Shown: one piece after another, positions 24,292-32,015 of the stretch
Layout of the letters: each line of letters begins with the position of its first letter
Position numbering within the stretch: position 1 is the stretch's first letter
Origin: Streptomyces sp. DG1A-41
GTDB taxonomy: Bacteria; Actinomycetota; Actinomycetes; Streptomycetales; Streptomycetaceae
Length of the DNA stretch: 64,000 nt
NCBI RefSeq assembly: GCF_037055355.1
Contig: NZ_CP146350.1
Span: 6,595,001 to 6,659,000 of the forward strand
Direction: 5' to 3'
The notes under the pieces: generated by a model
The model's input: only the letters and a program-made list of their open reading frames with translations
What the model was told of the DNA's origin: nothing
Database searches by the model: none
Translations under genes and position numbers: made by a program

Positions 24292-25545
24292 TCAGGGGCG
24301 AATCTGGCGCACCCTTTCCGTGATTGCCTGAACTCGATCAGTGGCCTCGGCTAGGTAGCTGGAGGGCGGGACATCCCTTCCGTGCACTACATTGTTTCGC
24401 ACCCTCCGCAGCAAATCGATCTCATGACGAGTCTCCCCGTCCAAAGCCGGTAGGCGGTTGATTAGCCGGATGATTGGTAGTGGCATTCGCATTCGCTCGT
24501 CGCCTTCCGTCGGGGCAAGGTTCCGCAACGACTCTTCCAGCTCTACCCAGCTTGTAAGGAAATGGCCGATCTGTTGATGCATTCGTGCGCTTTGAGAACT
24601 AGGGTCAAGTGAAGCAGTGTCTGCGTCAACCTGAACCGAGTTGAAATGCTCGTATCGCGAAGCATCTTCAGCGAGAAGAGCATCAATGACCTGCTCCGCG
24701 AGGGGGCGCATCTCGACGTTGTCGTGCAGTGATGCCAGATACGGAGCCAGGTCGGTAGGTGTCTCCTTGTTCAGCTGCCTCAAGAAATTGAACAGCAGGT
24801 CTACTCGGCCTAGGCCCGAGTCCCCGACCGGCTCATCTAGTATCTTGCCTGCCTGACTCAGTAGATATGCTGCGAGTTCGTAGTGATTGAGGAATTGGCC
24901 GTTCCTGGCAACTCGATTCTCGCTCGCCTCTTGCAGCATCTTGAGTGACATTTCGCCAGCGATAACCAATCCATTCAGTTGGTCCAGAATTACCTTTTCC
25001 TCCTCGGACAAGTCGCCCGATAACGGCTTGTAGGCGAGGTCATGCTCCACCTCTGACCAAGCGTGCATAAGTACTGACGCGACCTGTACCTCGACACGCG
25101 CCTTGGCGTACCGTTTGTCCAGATCGATTAGCTCGCGTTCCTTGAGGCGAACTCGATAGTGAATTGCCGAGTATCCGGAAAATTCCTTCCCGGGTGACCT
25201 CTTGTTGGATTCGGGGAAAACTTTCTTCTCAGTCAGATCGAGCAAGCGATTGACGGCCTTTTCTACCTGGTTTTGCTCGCCCGGGAAATAAAGTGCAATG
25301 CGGACGCCTGCCAGGTCGACAATGTCGTCATAGATGTCCTCTACTGTCTTGTATTTCTTTCTTGGTCCACGCTGTCGGCACTTCTCTTCTAGGCGCGTGA
25401 TGTCCTTTGCGCGGTACGTGACGATGCACCGGACGCCTGATTCTTTGAGATCTCTTTCCAGCGCTTGGGCGACTAGATGTGCCGCCCTGCTGTAAAAGTC
25501 GTACTCCTTCGCATAGCGTGCAATGAAGTGATCAACGATTTCCAT
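24292..25545 (-). CDS. RelA/SpoT synthetase domain fused to HEPN-like domain
   Basis: 417 residues. Residues about 35-200 follow the (p)ppGpp synthetase family: TYRAKDITRLEEKC (RxKxxxS/T region), DIVDLAGVRIALYF (D-x-x-G-x-R), FSGYSAIHYRVRL (GYxxxH) and VEVQVASVLMHAWSEVEHDL, which carries the catalytic Glu region. No hydrolase HD, TGS or ACT domain is present. Residues about 325-417 are helical and end in LLRRVRNNVVHGRD, an R-N-x-x-x-H motif typical of HEPN RNases. Base composition is visibly less GC-rich than all neighbours, indicating recent acquisition. A nucleotide-making toxin or phage-defence effector is my inference; a housekeeping alarmone synthetase is less likely given its place in a mobile element. 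Confidence 0.78.
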   Translation of the reverse strand: MEIVDHFIARYAKEYDFYSRAAHLVAQALERDLKESGVRCIVTYRAKDITRLEEKCRQRGPRKKYKTVEDIYDDIVDLAGVRIALYFPGEQNQVEKAVNRLLDLTEKKVFPESNKRSPGKEFSGYSAIHYRVRLKERELIDLDKRYAKARVEVQVASVLMHAWSEVEHDLAYKPLSGDLSEEEKVILDQLNGLVIAGEMSLKMLQEASENRVARNGQFLNHYELAAYLLSQAGKILDEPVGDSGLGRVDLLFNFLRQLNKETPTDLAPYLASLHDNVEMRPLAEQVIDALLAEDASRYEHFNSVQVDADTASLDPSSQSARMHQQIGHFLTSWVELEESLRNLAPTEGDERMRMPLPIIRLINRLPALDGETRHEIDLLRRVRNNVVHGRDVPPSSYLAEATDRVQAITERVRQIRP

Positions 25546-25584
25546 GGACCCCCCAAGGAAGTGCTGGGCTTTCCGGTACTGCGT

Positions 25585-25600
25585 CTACGTGCATACGTAG
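25585..25600. promoter_or_regulatory. Palindrome upstream of the RelA/SpoT-HEPN gene
   Basis: CTACGT-GCAT-ACGTAG, a perfect 6-bp inverted repeat with a 4-base centre, 40 bases before the start of the RelA/SpoT-HEPN gene. A further half-site CTACGT lies near 25661. Position and symmetry suggest an operator. The rest of 25546-25882 holds no gene that I can support, only the arm-type repeats and the right attachment end. Confidence 0.45.
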
Positions 25601-25764
25601 GATGCCGCAGGGAGGGGCTGGCGCGGGGGCGAACGGCCCACCAGGTGCTTTCGGCCCGGCTACCTACGTCGGCCCAAGGCGGATTTGCCCGGGTTGCTTC
25701 GGGCGAAGAGCCACGTGCCGCAGTCATGCCGAAAACGCTTATCGCAACCGCCGAGCCAGCCTCC

Positions 25765-25783
25765 TGGGCCGTCCCTGGGCCGT
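25765..25783. repeat. Right arm-type repeats TGGGCCGT (two copies)
   Basis: TGGGCCGT at 25765 and 25776, 11 bases apart, with the intervening CCC identical to the left-end pair at 14880/14891. Probable integrase arm sites 109-127 bases from the attR core. Confidence 0.6.
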
Positions 25784-25882
25784 CCGAGGCCGACCGAAGC
25801 TGACAGACGGCACCCACAGGTGACCACCCCCACCCCAGTCTGGCCTGGGCACCCGCAGTTGATCTGCCACACTGGATGGGTT

Positions 25883-26988
25883 ATGCCTGCACCCGGAGAA
25901 CTCACTTTCGTCGCCCCGCGCGGAGCCAAGAAGCCGCCGCGGCATCTCGCCGACCTCACTCCTGCCGAGCGCAAGGAGGCCGTTGCCGCTGTCGGGGAGA
26001 AGCCGTTTCGTGCCAAGCAGCTCTCGCAGCACTATTTCGCGCGGTACGCGCACGATCCGGAGCAGTGGACCGATATTCCGGCCGGCTCCGCGGTCGGCTT
26101 CAGGAGGCGCTGCTTCCCGAGCTGATGTCCGTCGTGCGGCATCTGTCGACCGACCAGGGCACCACGCGCAAGACGCTGTGGCGGCTGTTCGACGGGACGC
26201 TTGTCGAGTCCGTGCTGATGCGCTACCCGGACCGGGTGACCATGTGCATCAGCTCGCAGGCCGGGTGCGGGATGAACTGCCCGTTCTGCGCGACCGGGCA
26301 GGCGGGGCTCGACCGGAATCTGTCCACCGCCGAGATCGTGCACCAGATCGTGGACGGTATGCGGGCCCTCAGGGACGGCGAGGTGCCCGGCGGGCCGGCG
26401 CGGCTCAGCAACATCGTGTTCATGGGCATGGGCGAGCCGCTCGCCAACTACAACCGGGTCCTCGGCTCCATCCGGCGGCTCACCGACCCCGAGCCCGACG
26501 GGCTGGGGCTCTCGCAGCGCGGGATCACCGTCTCGACGGTCGGTCTCGTCCCGGCCGTCCACCGGTTCGCCGACGAGGGCCTCAAGTGCCGCCTCGCGAT
26601 CTCGCTGCACGCCCCCGACGACGAGCTGCGCGACACCCTCGTCCCCGTGAACACGCGGTGGAAGGTGCGCGAGGTCCTCGACGCCGGGTTCGAGTACGCG
26701 GCGAAGTCCGGACGCCGGCTGTCCATCGAGTACGCGCTGATCCGGGACATCAACGATCAGGCCTGGCGCGGTGACCGGCTCGGGCGGATGCTCAAGGGCA
26801 GGCCCGTGCATGTGAACCTGATCCCGCTCAACCCCACGCCCGGCTCCAAGTGGACGGCCTCGCGGCCCGAGGACGAGAAGGCGTTCGTGGAGGCGATCGC
26901 GGCCCATGGTGTGCCGGTGACGATCCGGGACACCCGTGGTCAGGAGATCGACGGGGCGTGTGGTCAGCTCGCGGCCACCGAACGGTAG
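25883..26988 (+). CDS. rlmN: 23S rRNA/tRNA A2503/A37 methyltransferase RlmN, frameshifted
   Basis: Radical-SAM enzyme that methylates C2 of adenosine in 23S rRNA and some tRNAs. The cluster motif [11 protein letters not shown] (CxxxCxxC) is intact, with [17 protein letters not shown] and the C-terminal [14 protein letters not shown] carrying the catalytic Cys. The first codons (MPAPGEL) and everything upstream come from the integrated element. The frame breaks at 26088-26089: DIPAGS then shifts, while the next frame continues [23 protein letters not shown]. One missing C in the TCC-CGC run restores [14 protein letters not shown]. Most likely a sequence error, otherwise a broken gene. Confidence 0.9.
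25892..25902 (+). repeat. attR core
   Basis: CCCGGAGAACT, identical to the left core. It lies inside codons 4-7 of rlmN, so integration exchanges the promoter, start codon and first three codons of the gene while keeping the frame. Confidence 0.8.
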
Positions 26989-27009
26989 TCTGACCGGCGT
27001 AAGCACACG

Positions 27010-27050
27010 TGCAGACTGCGACACCTGCAGACTGCGATACCTGCAAATCC
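27010..27050 (+). repeat. 16-bp tandem repeat upstream of the riboswitch
   Basis: Two copies of a 16-base unit beginning TGCAGACTGCGA (27010-27025 and 27026-27041, one mismatch), followed by a partial third copy starting TGCAAATCC. It lies between the rlmN stop and the TPP aptamer, in the promoter region of the thiamine operon. Confidence 0.6.
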
Positions 27051-27067
27051 GACATCTTCACATTCCG

Positions 27068-27152
27068 ACAGGGGAGCGCCACAGCGCTGAGAGTGCGGCA
27101 CACGGCCGCAGACCCTCCGAACCTGGCCCAGGTCATTCTGGGTAGGGAGATC
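27068..27152 (+). promoter_or_regulatory. TPP riboswitch (THI element)
   Basis: Conserved thi-box parts in order: GGGGAGCGCC...GCGCTGAGAGTGCGGC, then GCAGACCCTCCGAACCTGG (the pyrophosphate and J-region signature CUGAGA/ACCCU-GAACCUG) and TCATTCTGGGTAGGGAG closing P1. It senses thiamine pyrophosphate and represses the downstream ABC transporter when thiamine is plentiful. Confidence 0.93.
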
Positions 27153-27173
27153 GGTCATCACTCGAGCTGTTGC

Positions 27174-27208
27174 GCCCTGCCCGGGACCCCAGAGATCCCG
27201 GGCAGGGC
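27174..27208 (+). terminator. Riboswitch expression-platform hairpin
   Basis: A perfect 13-bp stem: GCCCTGCCCGGGA (27174-27186) with its complement 27196-27208 and a 9-base loop. It sits between the TPP aptamer and the AGGAGG ribosome site of the transporter (27231-27236). It most likely terminates transcription when the aptamer is bound. Confidence 0.75.
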
Positions 27209-27242
27209 CGCGTCTTCTCCTGGTCACTCCAGGAGGAATCCA

Positions 27243-28328
27243 GTGAGCAACCACAACAGGCGGCTGACGGCGGTGGTCGTCGGACTCGGCATGGCCGGCA
27301 CACTCGCCGCCTGCGGGTCGTCCGACGGCGGCCAGGGATCCGGCGACTCCAAGACCGTGACCCTCGTCAGCCACGACTCGTGGGCCGCTTCGAAGGACGT
27401 CATCGCGGCGTTCGAGAAGCAGTCCGGCTACAAGGTGAACGTCCTCAAGGACGGCGACGCCGGGCAGGCCGTGAACAAGGCCATCCTGACCAAGGACAAC
27501 CCGCAGGGCGACGTCTTCTTCGGCGTCGACAACACGCTGCTGTCCCGCGCCCTCGACAACGGCCTGTTCCAGCCGTACGAGGCGAAGAGCTCCGACCGGA
27601 TCGCGCCCGAGTACCGGGCCGACCAGGACAAGCACCGGGTCACGCCCGTCGACACCGGCGACATCTGCGTCAACTACGACAAGAAGTACTTCGCCGACCA
27701 CAAGCTCGCCCCGCCGCGGAGCTTCGACGACCTGGTCAAGCCCCAGTACAAGAACCTCCTGGTCACCGAGAACGCCTCCACATCCTCGCCCGGCCTCGGC
27801 TTCCTGCTCGGCACCGCCGCGAAGTACGGCGACGACGGCTGGCAGGACTACTGGAAGAAGCTCAAGGCCAACGGCGTGAAGGTCGTCGACGGCTGGGAGC
27901 AGGCCTACAACGAGGAGTTCTCCGGCTCGGCCGGCGGCAAGAAGGCCAAGGGGGACCGGCCGCTGGTCGTGTCGTACGCCTCCTCGCCGCCCGTCGAGGT
28001 CGTCTACGCCGACCCGAAGCCCACCGAGGCACCGACCGGGGTCGCGCAGGACACCTGCTTCCGGCAGGTCGAGTACGCCGGGCTGCTGAGCAACGCGAAG
28101 AACACCAAGGGCGGCAAGGCGTTCCTCGACTTCCTGATCAGCGAGCGGTTCCAGGAGGACATGCCGCTCAACATGTACGTGTACCCGGTACGCGAGGGCG
28201 CCCAGGTGCCGCCGGAGTTCGTGAAGTACGGGCCGCGGGCCAAGGACCCGGCGACCATGGACCCGGCGAAGATCGCCGAAAACCGTGACCAGTGGGTCAA
28301 GTCGTGGACCTCGCTCGTACTGAAGTAA
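27243..28328 (+). CDS. thiB: Thiamine ABC transporter, substrate-binding lipoprotein
   Basis: 361 residues from GTG 27243 with AGGAGGAA 5 bases upstream. The signal peptide ends in a lipobox (GTLAACG), so the protein is lipid-anchored outside the membrane. Body: VTLVSHDSWAASKDVIAAFE, KAILTKDNPQGDVFFGVDNTLL and DTGDICVNYDKKYF, all typical of ThiB. It is controlled by the upstream TPP riboswitch and read with the permease and ATPase. Confidence 0.93.
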   Translation: MSNHNRRLTAVVVGLGMAGTLAACGSSDGGQGSGDSKTVTLVSHDSWAASKDVIAAFEKQSGYKVNVLKDGDAGQAVNKAILTKDNPQGDVFFGVDNTLLSRALDNGLFQPYEAKSSDRIAPEYRADQDKHRVTPVDTGDICVNYDKKYFADHKLAPPRSFDDLVKPQYKNLLVTENASTSSPGLGFLLGTAAKYGDDGWQDYWKKLKANGVKVVDGWEQAYNEEFSGSAGGKKAKGDRPLVVSYASSPPVEVVYADPKPTEAPTGVAQDTCFRQVEYAGLLSNAKNTKGGKAFLDFLISERFQEDMPLNMYVYPVREGAQVPPEFVKYGPRAKDPATMDPAKIAENRDQWVKSWTSLVLK

Positions 28329-29983
28329 CCGGAGCAGCCGTCCGCAAGGACCGTCGTGGGAGCGCGGCGCGGCTCGGGCTCATCGCCGTGCCCGTCGCGT
28401 TCTTCGCGGTCTTCTTCGCCTACCCCGTCGCCGCGATCGTCGCGCGCGGTCTGGAGGTCGACGGGGTCTGGCGGTTCGGGCGGATCGGAGAAGTGCTGGC
28501 GCAGTCCGACGTCCGGCACGTCCTGTGGTTCACCGCCTGGCAGGCGGTCGTCTCGACGGTGCTCACCCTGCTGATCGCCTTGCCCGGCGCGTACGTCTTC
28601 GCGCGCTTGGACTTCCGCGGCAAGCAGGTCCTGCGGGCGGTCGTGACCGTGCCGTTCGTGCTGCCCACGGTCGTCGTCGGTACGGCCTTCCTGGCACTGG
28701 TCGGGCGCGGCGGGCTGCTGGACGAGCTGTGGGGTGTGCGGCTGGACACCACCGTGTGGGCGATCCTGCTCGCGCACGTCTTCTTCAACTACGCGGTCGT
28801 CGTACGGACCGTCGGCGGGCTCTGGGCGCAGCTCGACCCGCGCCAGGAGGAGGCCGCGCGGATGCTCGGGGCCTCGCCGCTGCGGGCCTGGCGGCAGGTC
28901 ACGCTGCCGGCGCTCGCGCCCGCCGTGGCCGCCGCCGCGCTCATGGTCTTCCTGTTCACCTTCACGTCCTTCGGCGTCGTCCAGATCCTCGGCGGGCCCA
29001 CCTTCTCGACCCTGGAGGTGGAGATCTACCGGCAGACGTCGGAGATCTTCGACCTGTCCACGGCGGCCGTGCTGACGATGATCCAGTTCGTCGCTGTGGG
29101 CGCGGTCCTCGCCCTGCACGCCTGGACCGTACGGCGGCGGGAGACCGCGCTGCGGCTGGTGGACCCGTCCGTGACCGCGCGCCGGCCGCGCGGCACCGGG
29201 CAGTGGGCGCTGCTGGGCGGGGTGCTCGTTACCGTGGTCATGCTGCTCCTGCTGCCGCTCGCCGTGCTGGTGCAGCGATCCCTGGACGCGCCCGGCTTCG
29301 GCTACTACAGGGCCCTGACCAGGAACGACGGCGGAGTGTTCCTGGTGGCGCCGGTCGAGGCGATCGGCAATTCCCTGTCGTACGCCGTCGCCGCCACCCT
29401 CATCGCCGTGGTGATCGGGGGGCTCGCCTCCGTCGCGCTCACCCGCCGGGACGCCGGGCGGTTCGTGCGCGGCTTCGACGCGCTGCTGATGCTGCCGCTC
29501 GGGGTGTCCGCGGTGACCGTCGGCTTCGGGTTCCTGATCGCCCTCGACGAACCGCCGCTGGATCTGAGGGCCTCGTGGATCCTGGTGCCGCTCGCGCAGG
29601 CGCTGGTCGGTGTGCCGTTCGTCGTGCGGACGATGCTGCCGGTGCTGCGGGCGGTGGACGTGCGGTTGCGGGAGGCGGCCTCGGTGCTGGGGGCCTCGCC
29701 CTGGCGGGTGTGGCGCGAGGTGGATCTGCCGTTGGTACGGCGGGCGCTGCTGATCGCGGCCGGGTTCGCCTTCGCGGTGTCGCTCGGGGAGTTCGGGGCG
29801 ACGGTGTTCATCGCGCGGCCCGACAACCCGACGCTGCCGGTGGCCGTCGCGCGGCTGCTGGGGCGGCCCGGGGAAATCAACTACGGCCAGGCGATGGCCC
29901 TTTCGACGATTCTGATGGTGGTGTGCGCTGTGGCCCTGCTGGTGCTGGAGAGGCTGCGGACGGACCGGACCGGGGAGTTCTAG
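28304..29983 (+). CDS. thiP: Thiamine ABC transporter permease (two fused halves)
   Basis: 559 residues from GTG 28304; GTG 28292 is equally in frame. Either start lies inside thiB, implying coupling. About twelve membrane helices form two homologous halves, each with an EAA loop (QEEAARMLGASPLRAWRQVTLPALAP and LREAASVLGASPWRVWREVDLPL), as in ThiP-type double permeases. It forms the pore with the ATPase whose start abuts its stop. Confidence 0.92.
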   Translation: MDLARTEVTGAAVRKDRRGSAARLGLIAVPVAFFAVFFAYPVAAIVARGLEVDGVWRFGRIGEVLAQSDVRHVLWFTAWQAVVSTVLTLLIALPGAYVFARLDFRGKQVLRAVVTVPFVLPTVVVGTAFLALVGRGGLLDELWGVRLDTTVWAILLAHVFFNYAVVVRTVGGLWAQLDPRQEEAARMLGASPLRAWRQVTLPALAPAVAAAALMVFLFTFTSFGVVQILGGPTFSTLEVEIYRQTSEIFDLSTAAVLTMIQFVAVGAVLALHAWTVRRRETALRLVDPSVTARRPRGTGQWALLGGVLVTVVMLLLLPLAVLVQRSLDAPGFGYYRALTRNDGGVFLVAPVEAIGNSLSYAVAATLIAVVIGGLASVALTRRDAGRFVRGFDALLMLPLGVSAVTVGFGFLIALDEPPLDLRASWILVPLAQALVGVPFVVRTMLPVLRAVDVRLREAASVLGASPWRVWREVDLPLVRRALLIAAGFAFAVSLGEFGATVFIARPDNPTLPVAVARLLGRPGEINYGQAMALSTILMVVCAVALLVLERLRTDRTGEF

Positions 29984-31003
29984 ATGCTGCTGAGCCTGGA
30001 GGGCGCGACGGTCCGTTTCGGCGGGCGGGCGGTGCTCGACGCCGTCGATCTGGAGGTCGCCGAGCACGAGATCGTGTGCGTGCTCGGGCCCAGCGGAAGC
30101 GGCAAGTCGACGCTGCTGCGGGCGGTGGCGGGGCTTCAGCCGCTCGACTCCGGGCGGGTGTCGCTCGACGGGCGCGACCAGGCGGGCGTGCCCGCGCACC
30201 GGCGTGGGGTCGGGCTGATGTTCCAGGACCACCAGCTGTTCCCGCAACGGGACGTGAGCGGCAACGTCGCCTTCGGACTGCGTATGCACGGGGCGTCGAA
30301 GCGGCAACGGGCCGACCGTGTACAGGAGTTGCTGGACCTGGTCGGACTGCCGGGCGCATCCCGCCGGGCCGTCGCGGCGCTGTCCGGCGGGGAACAGCAG
30401 CGGGTGGCGCTGGCCCGGGCCCTGGCGCCGAGCCCCCGGCTGCTGATGCTGGACGAGCCGCTGGGCCAGCTCGACCGGTCGCTCAGGGAGCGGCTGGTCG
30501 TCGAGCTGAGGGAACTGTTCGGCCGGTTGGGCATCACCGTGCTCGCCGTGACGCACGACCAGGGGGAGGCCTTCGCGCTGGCCGACCGGGTGGTGGTGAT
30601 GCGGGACGGCCGGATCGCCCAGGCCGGTACGCCTCTTGAGGTGTGGCAGCGGCCGGCCGACGCGTTCGTGGCCCGCTTCCTCGGCTTCGGGAACGTGGTC
30701 GAGGCGACGGTCGGGGCGGAGGCCGCGGACACGCCGTGGGGCAAGGTGCCGGTGCCGGAGGACACCCCGCAGGGCACGCGGACCCTGCTCGTGCGGCCCG
30801 CCGGCGTGCGCCTGGTGCCCGCCGGCACGGGCCTGCGCTGCACGGTGACCGCGCGTACCTTCAAGGGCACCCACGTCGCCGTCCACCTCCAGCCGGAGGA
30901 CGCCCCGCGCCTGGAGGCGGCGTGTGCGCTGCGGGCGGCGCCGGAGGTCGGGGACGAGGCCGGCGTGGAGTTCGACGCGGCCGAGATCGTGGTGCTCGGC
31001 TGA
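29984..31003 (+). CDS. thiQ: Thiamine ABC transporter ATPase
   Basis: 339 residues, ATG directly after the permease stop. Walker A GPSGSGKSTLL, Q-loop FQDHQLF, signature LSGGEQQRVALARAL, Walker B LLMLDEPLGQLD and the H-loop THDQGEAF. Unlike the short E. coli ThiQ, it has a C-terminal TOBE-like domain of about 100 residues (VEATVGAEAADTPWGKV...). It energises thiamine uptake. Confidence 0.9.
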   Translation: MLLSLEGATVRFGGRAVLDAVDLEVAEHEIVCVLGPSGSGKSTLLRAVAGLQPLDSGRVSLDGRDQAGVPAHRRGVGLMFQDHQLFPQRDVSGNVAFGLRMHGASKRQRADRVQELLDLVGLPGASRRAVAALSGGEQQRVALARALAPSPRLLMLDEPLGQLDRSLRERLVVELRELFGRLGITVLAVTHDQGEAFALADRVVVMRDGRIAQAGTPLEVWQRPADAFVARFLGFGNVVEATVGAEAADTPWGKVPVPEDTPQGTRTLLVRPAGVRLVPAGTGLRCTVTARTFKGTHVAVHLQPEDAPRLEAACALRAAPEVGDEAGVEFDAAEIVVLG

Positions 31004-31100
31004 TCGGCCCGCGTCTGGCGCCGCTCGGCCATGCGAAGGCCACCGTCGCCCTGCGCGGGCCGCTCAGCGGGCGATGTTCGGGCAGGGCCGGGACGGGCGA

Positions 31101-31130
31101 TGGCCCGCCCTCACGAAGGGGGACGGGCCA
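31101..31130. terminator. Convergent terminator hairpin
   Basis: TGGCCCG (31101-31107) pairs with CGGGCCA (31124-31130), with an inner CCC/GGG extension. It lies between the thiamine operon and the convergent surface-protein gene and can serve both. Confidence 0.6.
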
Positions 31131-31151
31131 CCGGGCGCTGATGCGCGGGCG

Positions 31152-31868
31152 TCAGCTGTCGCTGCTGTTCGCCCCACGACGGCGCATGCCGAAGAACACC
31201 GCACCGCCACCGACGACGACCAGGGCCGCCGCGATGCCGGCGATGATGCCGGTGTTGGAGTCGGCACCGGTCTCGGCGAGGTTGGAGTCACCGGCCGCGG
31301 GCGCGGGCGCGTTGCCCGCCGGCGTGGTGCTCTCGCTCTCCGACGGCGACGGAGCCGGGGTGTCGGTCTCCTCGGCCGGCTTCGAGGGGGAGGCCGACGG
31401 GGTCGGCGTGGCCGGCGGAGTCGCCGGCGGCTTCTCCTCCTCCTTCTTGCAGGCCGTGGCCGGGGTGACGAGGTTCGGCTTGATGTCCTCGTCGACGTAC
31501 GGAGTGGCCTTGACGTGGATGCGGTACTCCGCGTTCGGCTTCCAGTTCTCGGCGAAGGTGATGGTGGTGCCTTCGCGCGAGCCCTTGACCACCTGCTCGC
31601 CGACCTTCTTCGCGTCGGCGCCGTTGTTCTCCAGGTACACGGTGACGGTCGCCGGGATGCCGGCGGGGTCCACGTCGGTGACGGTGATGACGCCCTTGTC
31701 GCCATCGCACTTCGCCTCGGCCGAGAACTCGTTGATGTTGCAGGCGAGCGCGTTGCCGGCGGCACCGAGCGCGAGCGCGGCCGAGGCGGAGACGACACCG
31801 AGGATCCGCACGGAACGTGCGACGGTACGGCGCGAAGCCGTACGGCGGGATACGGACAGAACTGCCAC
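31152..31868 (-). CDS. LAETG sortase-anchored surface protein
   Basis: 238 residues. A Sec signal ([24 protein letters not shown]) is followed by a folded domain with three Cys ([16 protein letters not shown]... and [11 protein letters not shown]), a Pro/Thr/Ser-rich spacer, then [13 protein letters not shown], a membrane helix ([19 protein letters not shown]) and a basic tail ([11 protein letters not shown]). LAXTG is the motif of class E sortases in Streptomyces, so the protein should be linked to the cell wall. The domain function is unknown. Confidence 0.87.
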   Translation of the reverse strand: MAVLSVSRRTASRRTVARSVRILGVVSASAALALGAAGNALACNINEFSAEAKCDGDKGVITVTDVDPAGIPATVTVYLENNGADAKKVGEQVVKGSREGTTITFAENWKPNAEYRIHVKATPYVDEDIKPNLVTPATACKKEEEKPPATPPATPTPSASPSKPAEETDTPAPSPSESESTTPAGNAPAPAAGDSNLAETGADSNTGIIAGIAAALVVVGGGAVFFGMRRRGANSSDS

Positions 31869-31949
31869 GTTTGTCCTTTACGGGATGCGCAAATGCGGGG
31901 GGTGGAGGCAGTGTTGACTGAACATCAGCACTACCGACAGGCTCACAGG

Positions 31950-31977
31950 TTTATAAGCGCCACATAAGTAGTGTCAA
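31950..31977 (-). promoter_or_regulatory. Consensus-like promoter of the LAETG gene
   Basis: On the minus strand TTGACA (31977-31972) and TATAAA (31955-31950) are separated by 16 bases: an unusually perfect vegetative-type promoter for this genome. It gives a leader of about 75 bases before the ATG at 31868. Confidence 0.75.
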
Positions 31978-32015
31978 CGCATATGCAGGCTGCAAGCACT
32001 TGCTTTGCCAGCTTA

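Larger units (their letters stand above)
14798..25902. mobile_element. Integrated AICE inserted in the 5' end of rlmN
   Basis: An 11.1-kb element bounded by the direct repeat CCCGGAGAACT at 14798-14808 and 25892-25902. It contains int, xis, a RepSA-type initiator, an FtsK/TraB-type transfer ATPase and spd-like genes: the gene content defining actinomycete integrative and conjugative elements, which replicate as rolling-circle plasmids and transfer double-stranded DNA between hyphae. The target is a protein gene, not the tRNA gene most AICEs use. The genes are more weakly biased in places, and the right end has a visibly lower-GC insert. Confidence 0.92.

Noticed and set aside
26989..27060. 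CRISPR array in the tandem repeats before the thiamine operon
   Set aside because: Only 2.5 direct copies without spacers, and no cas genes.
28004..30886. 960-residue frame antisense to the thiamine transporter
   Set aside because: His/Arg/Gln-rich shadow opposite three clear ABC transporter genes.
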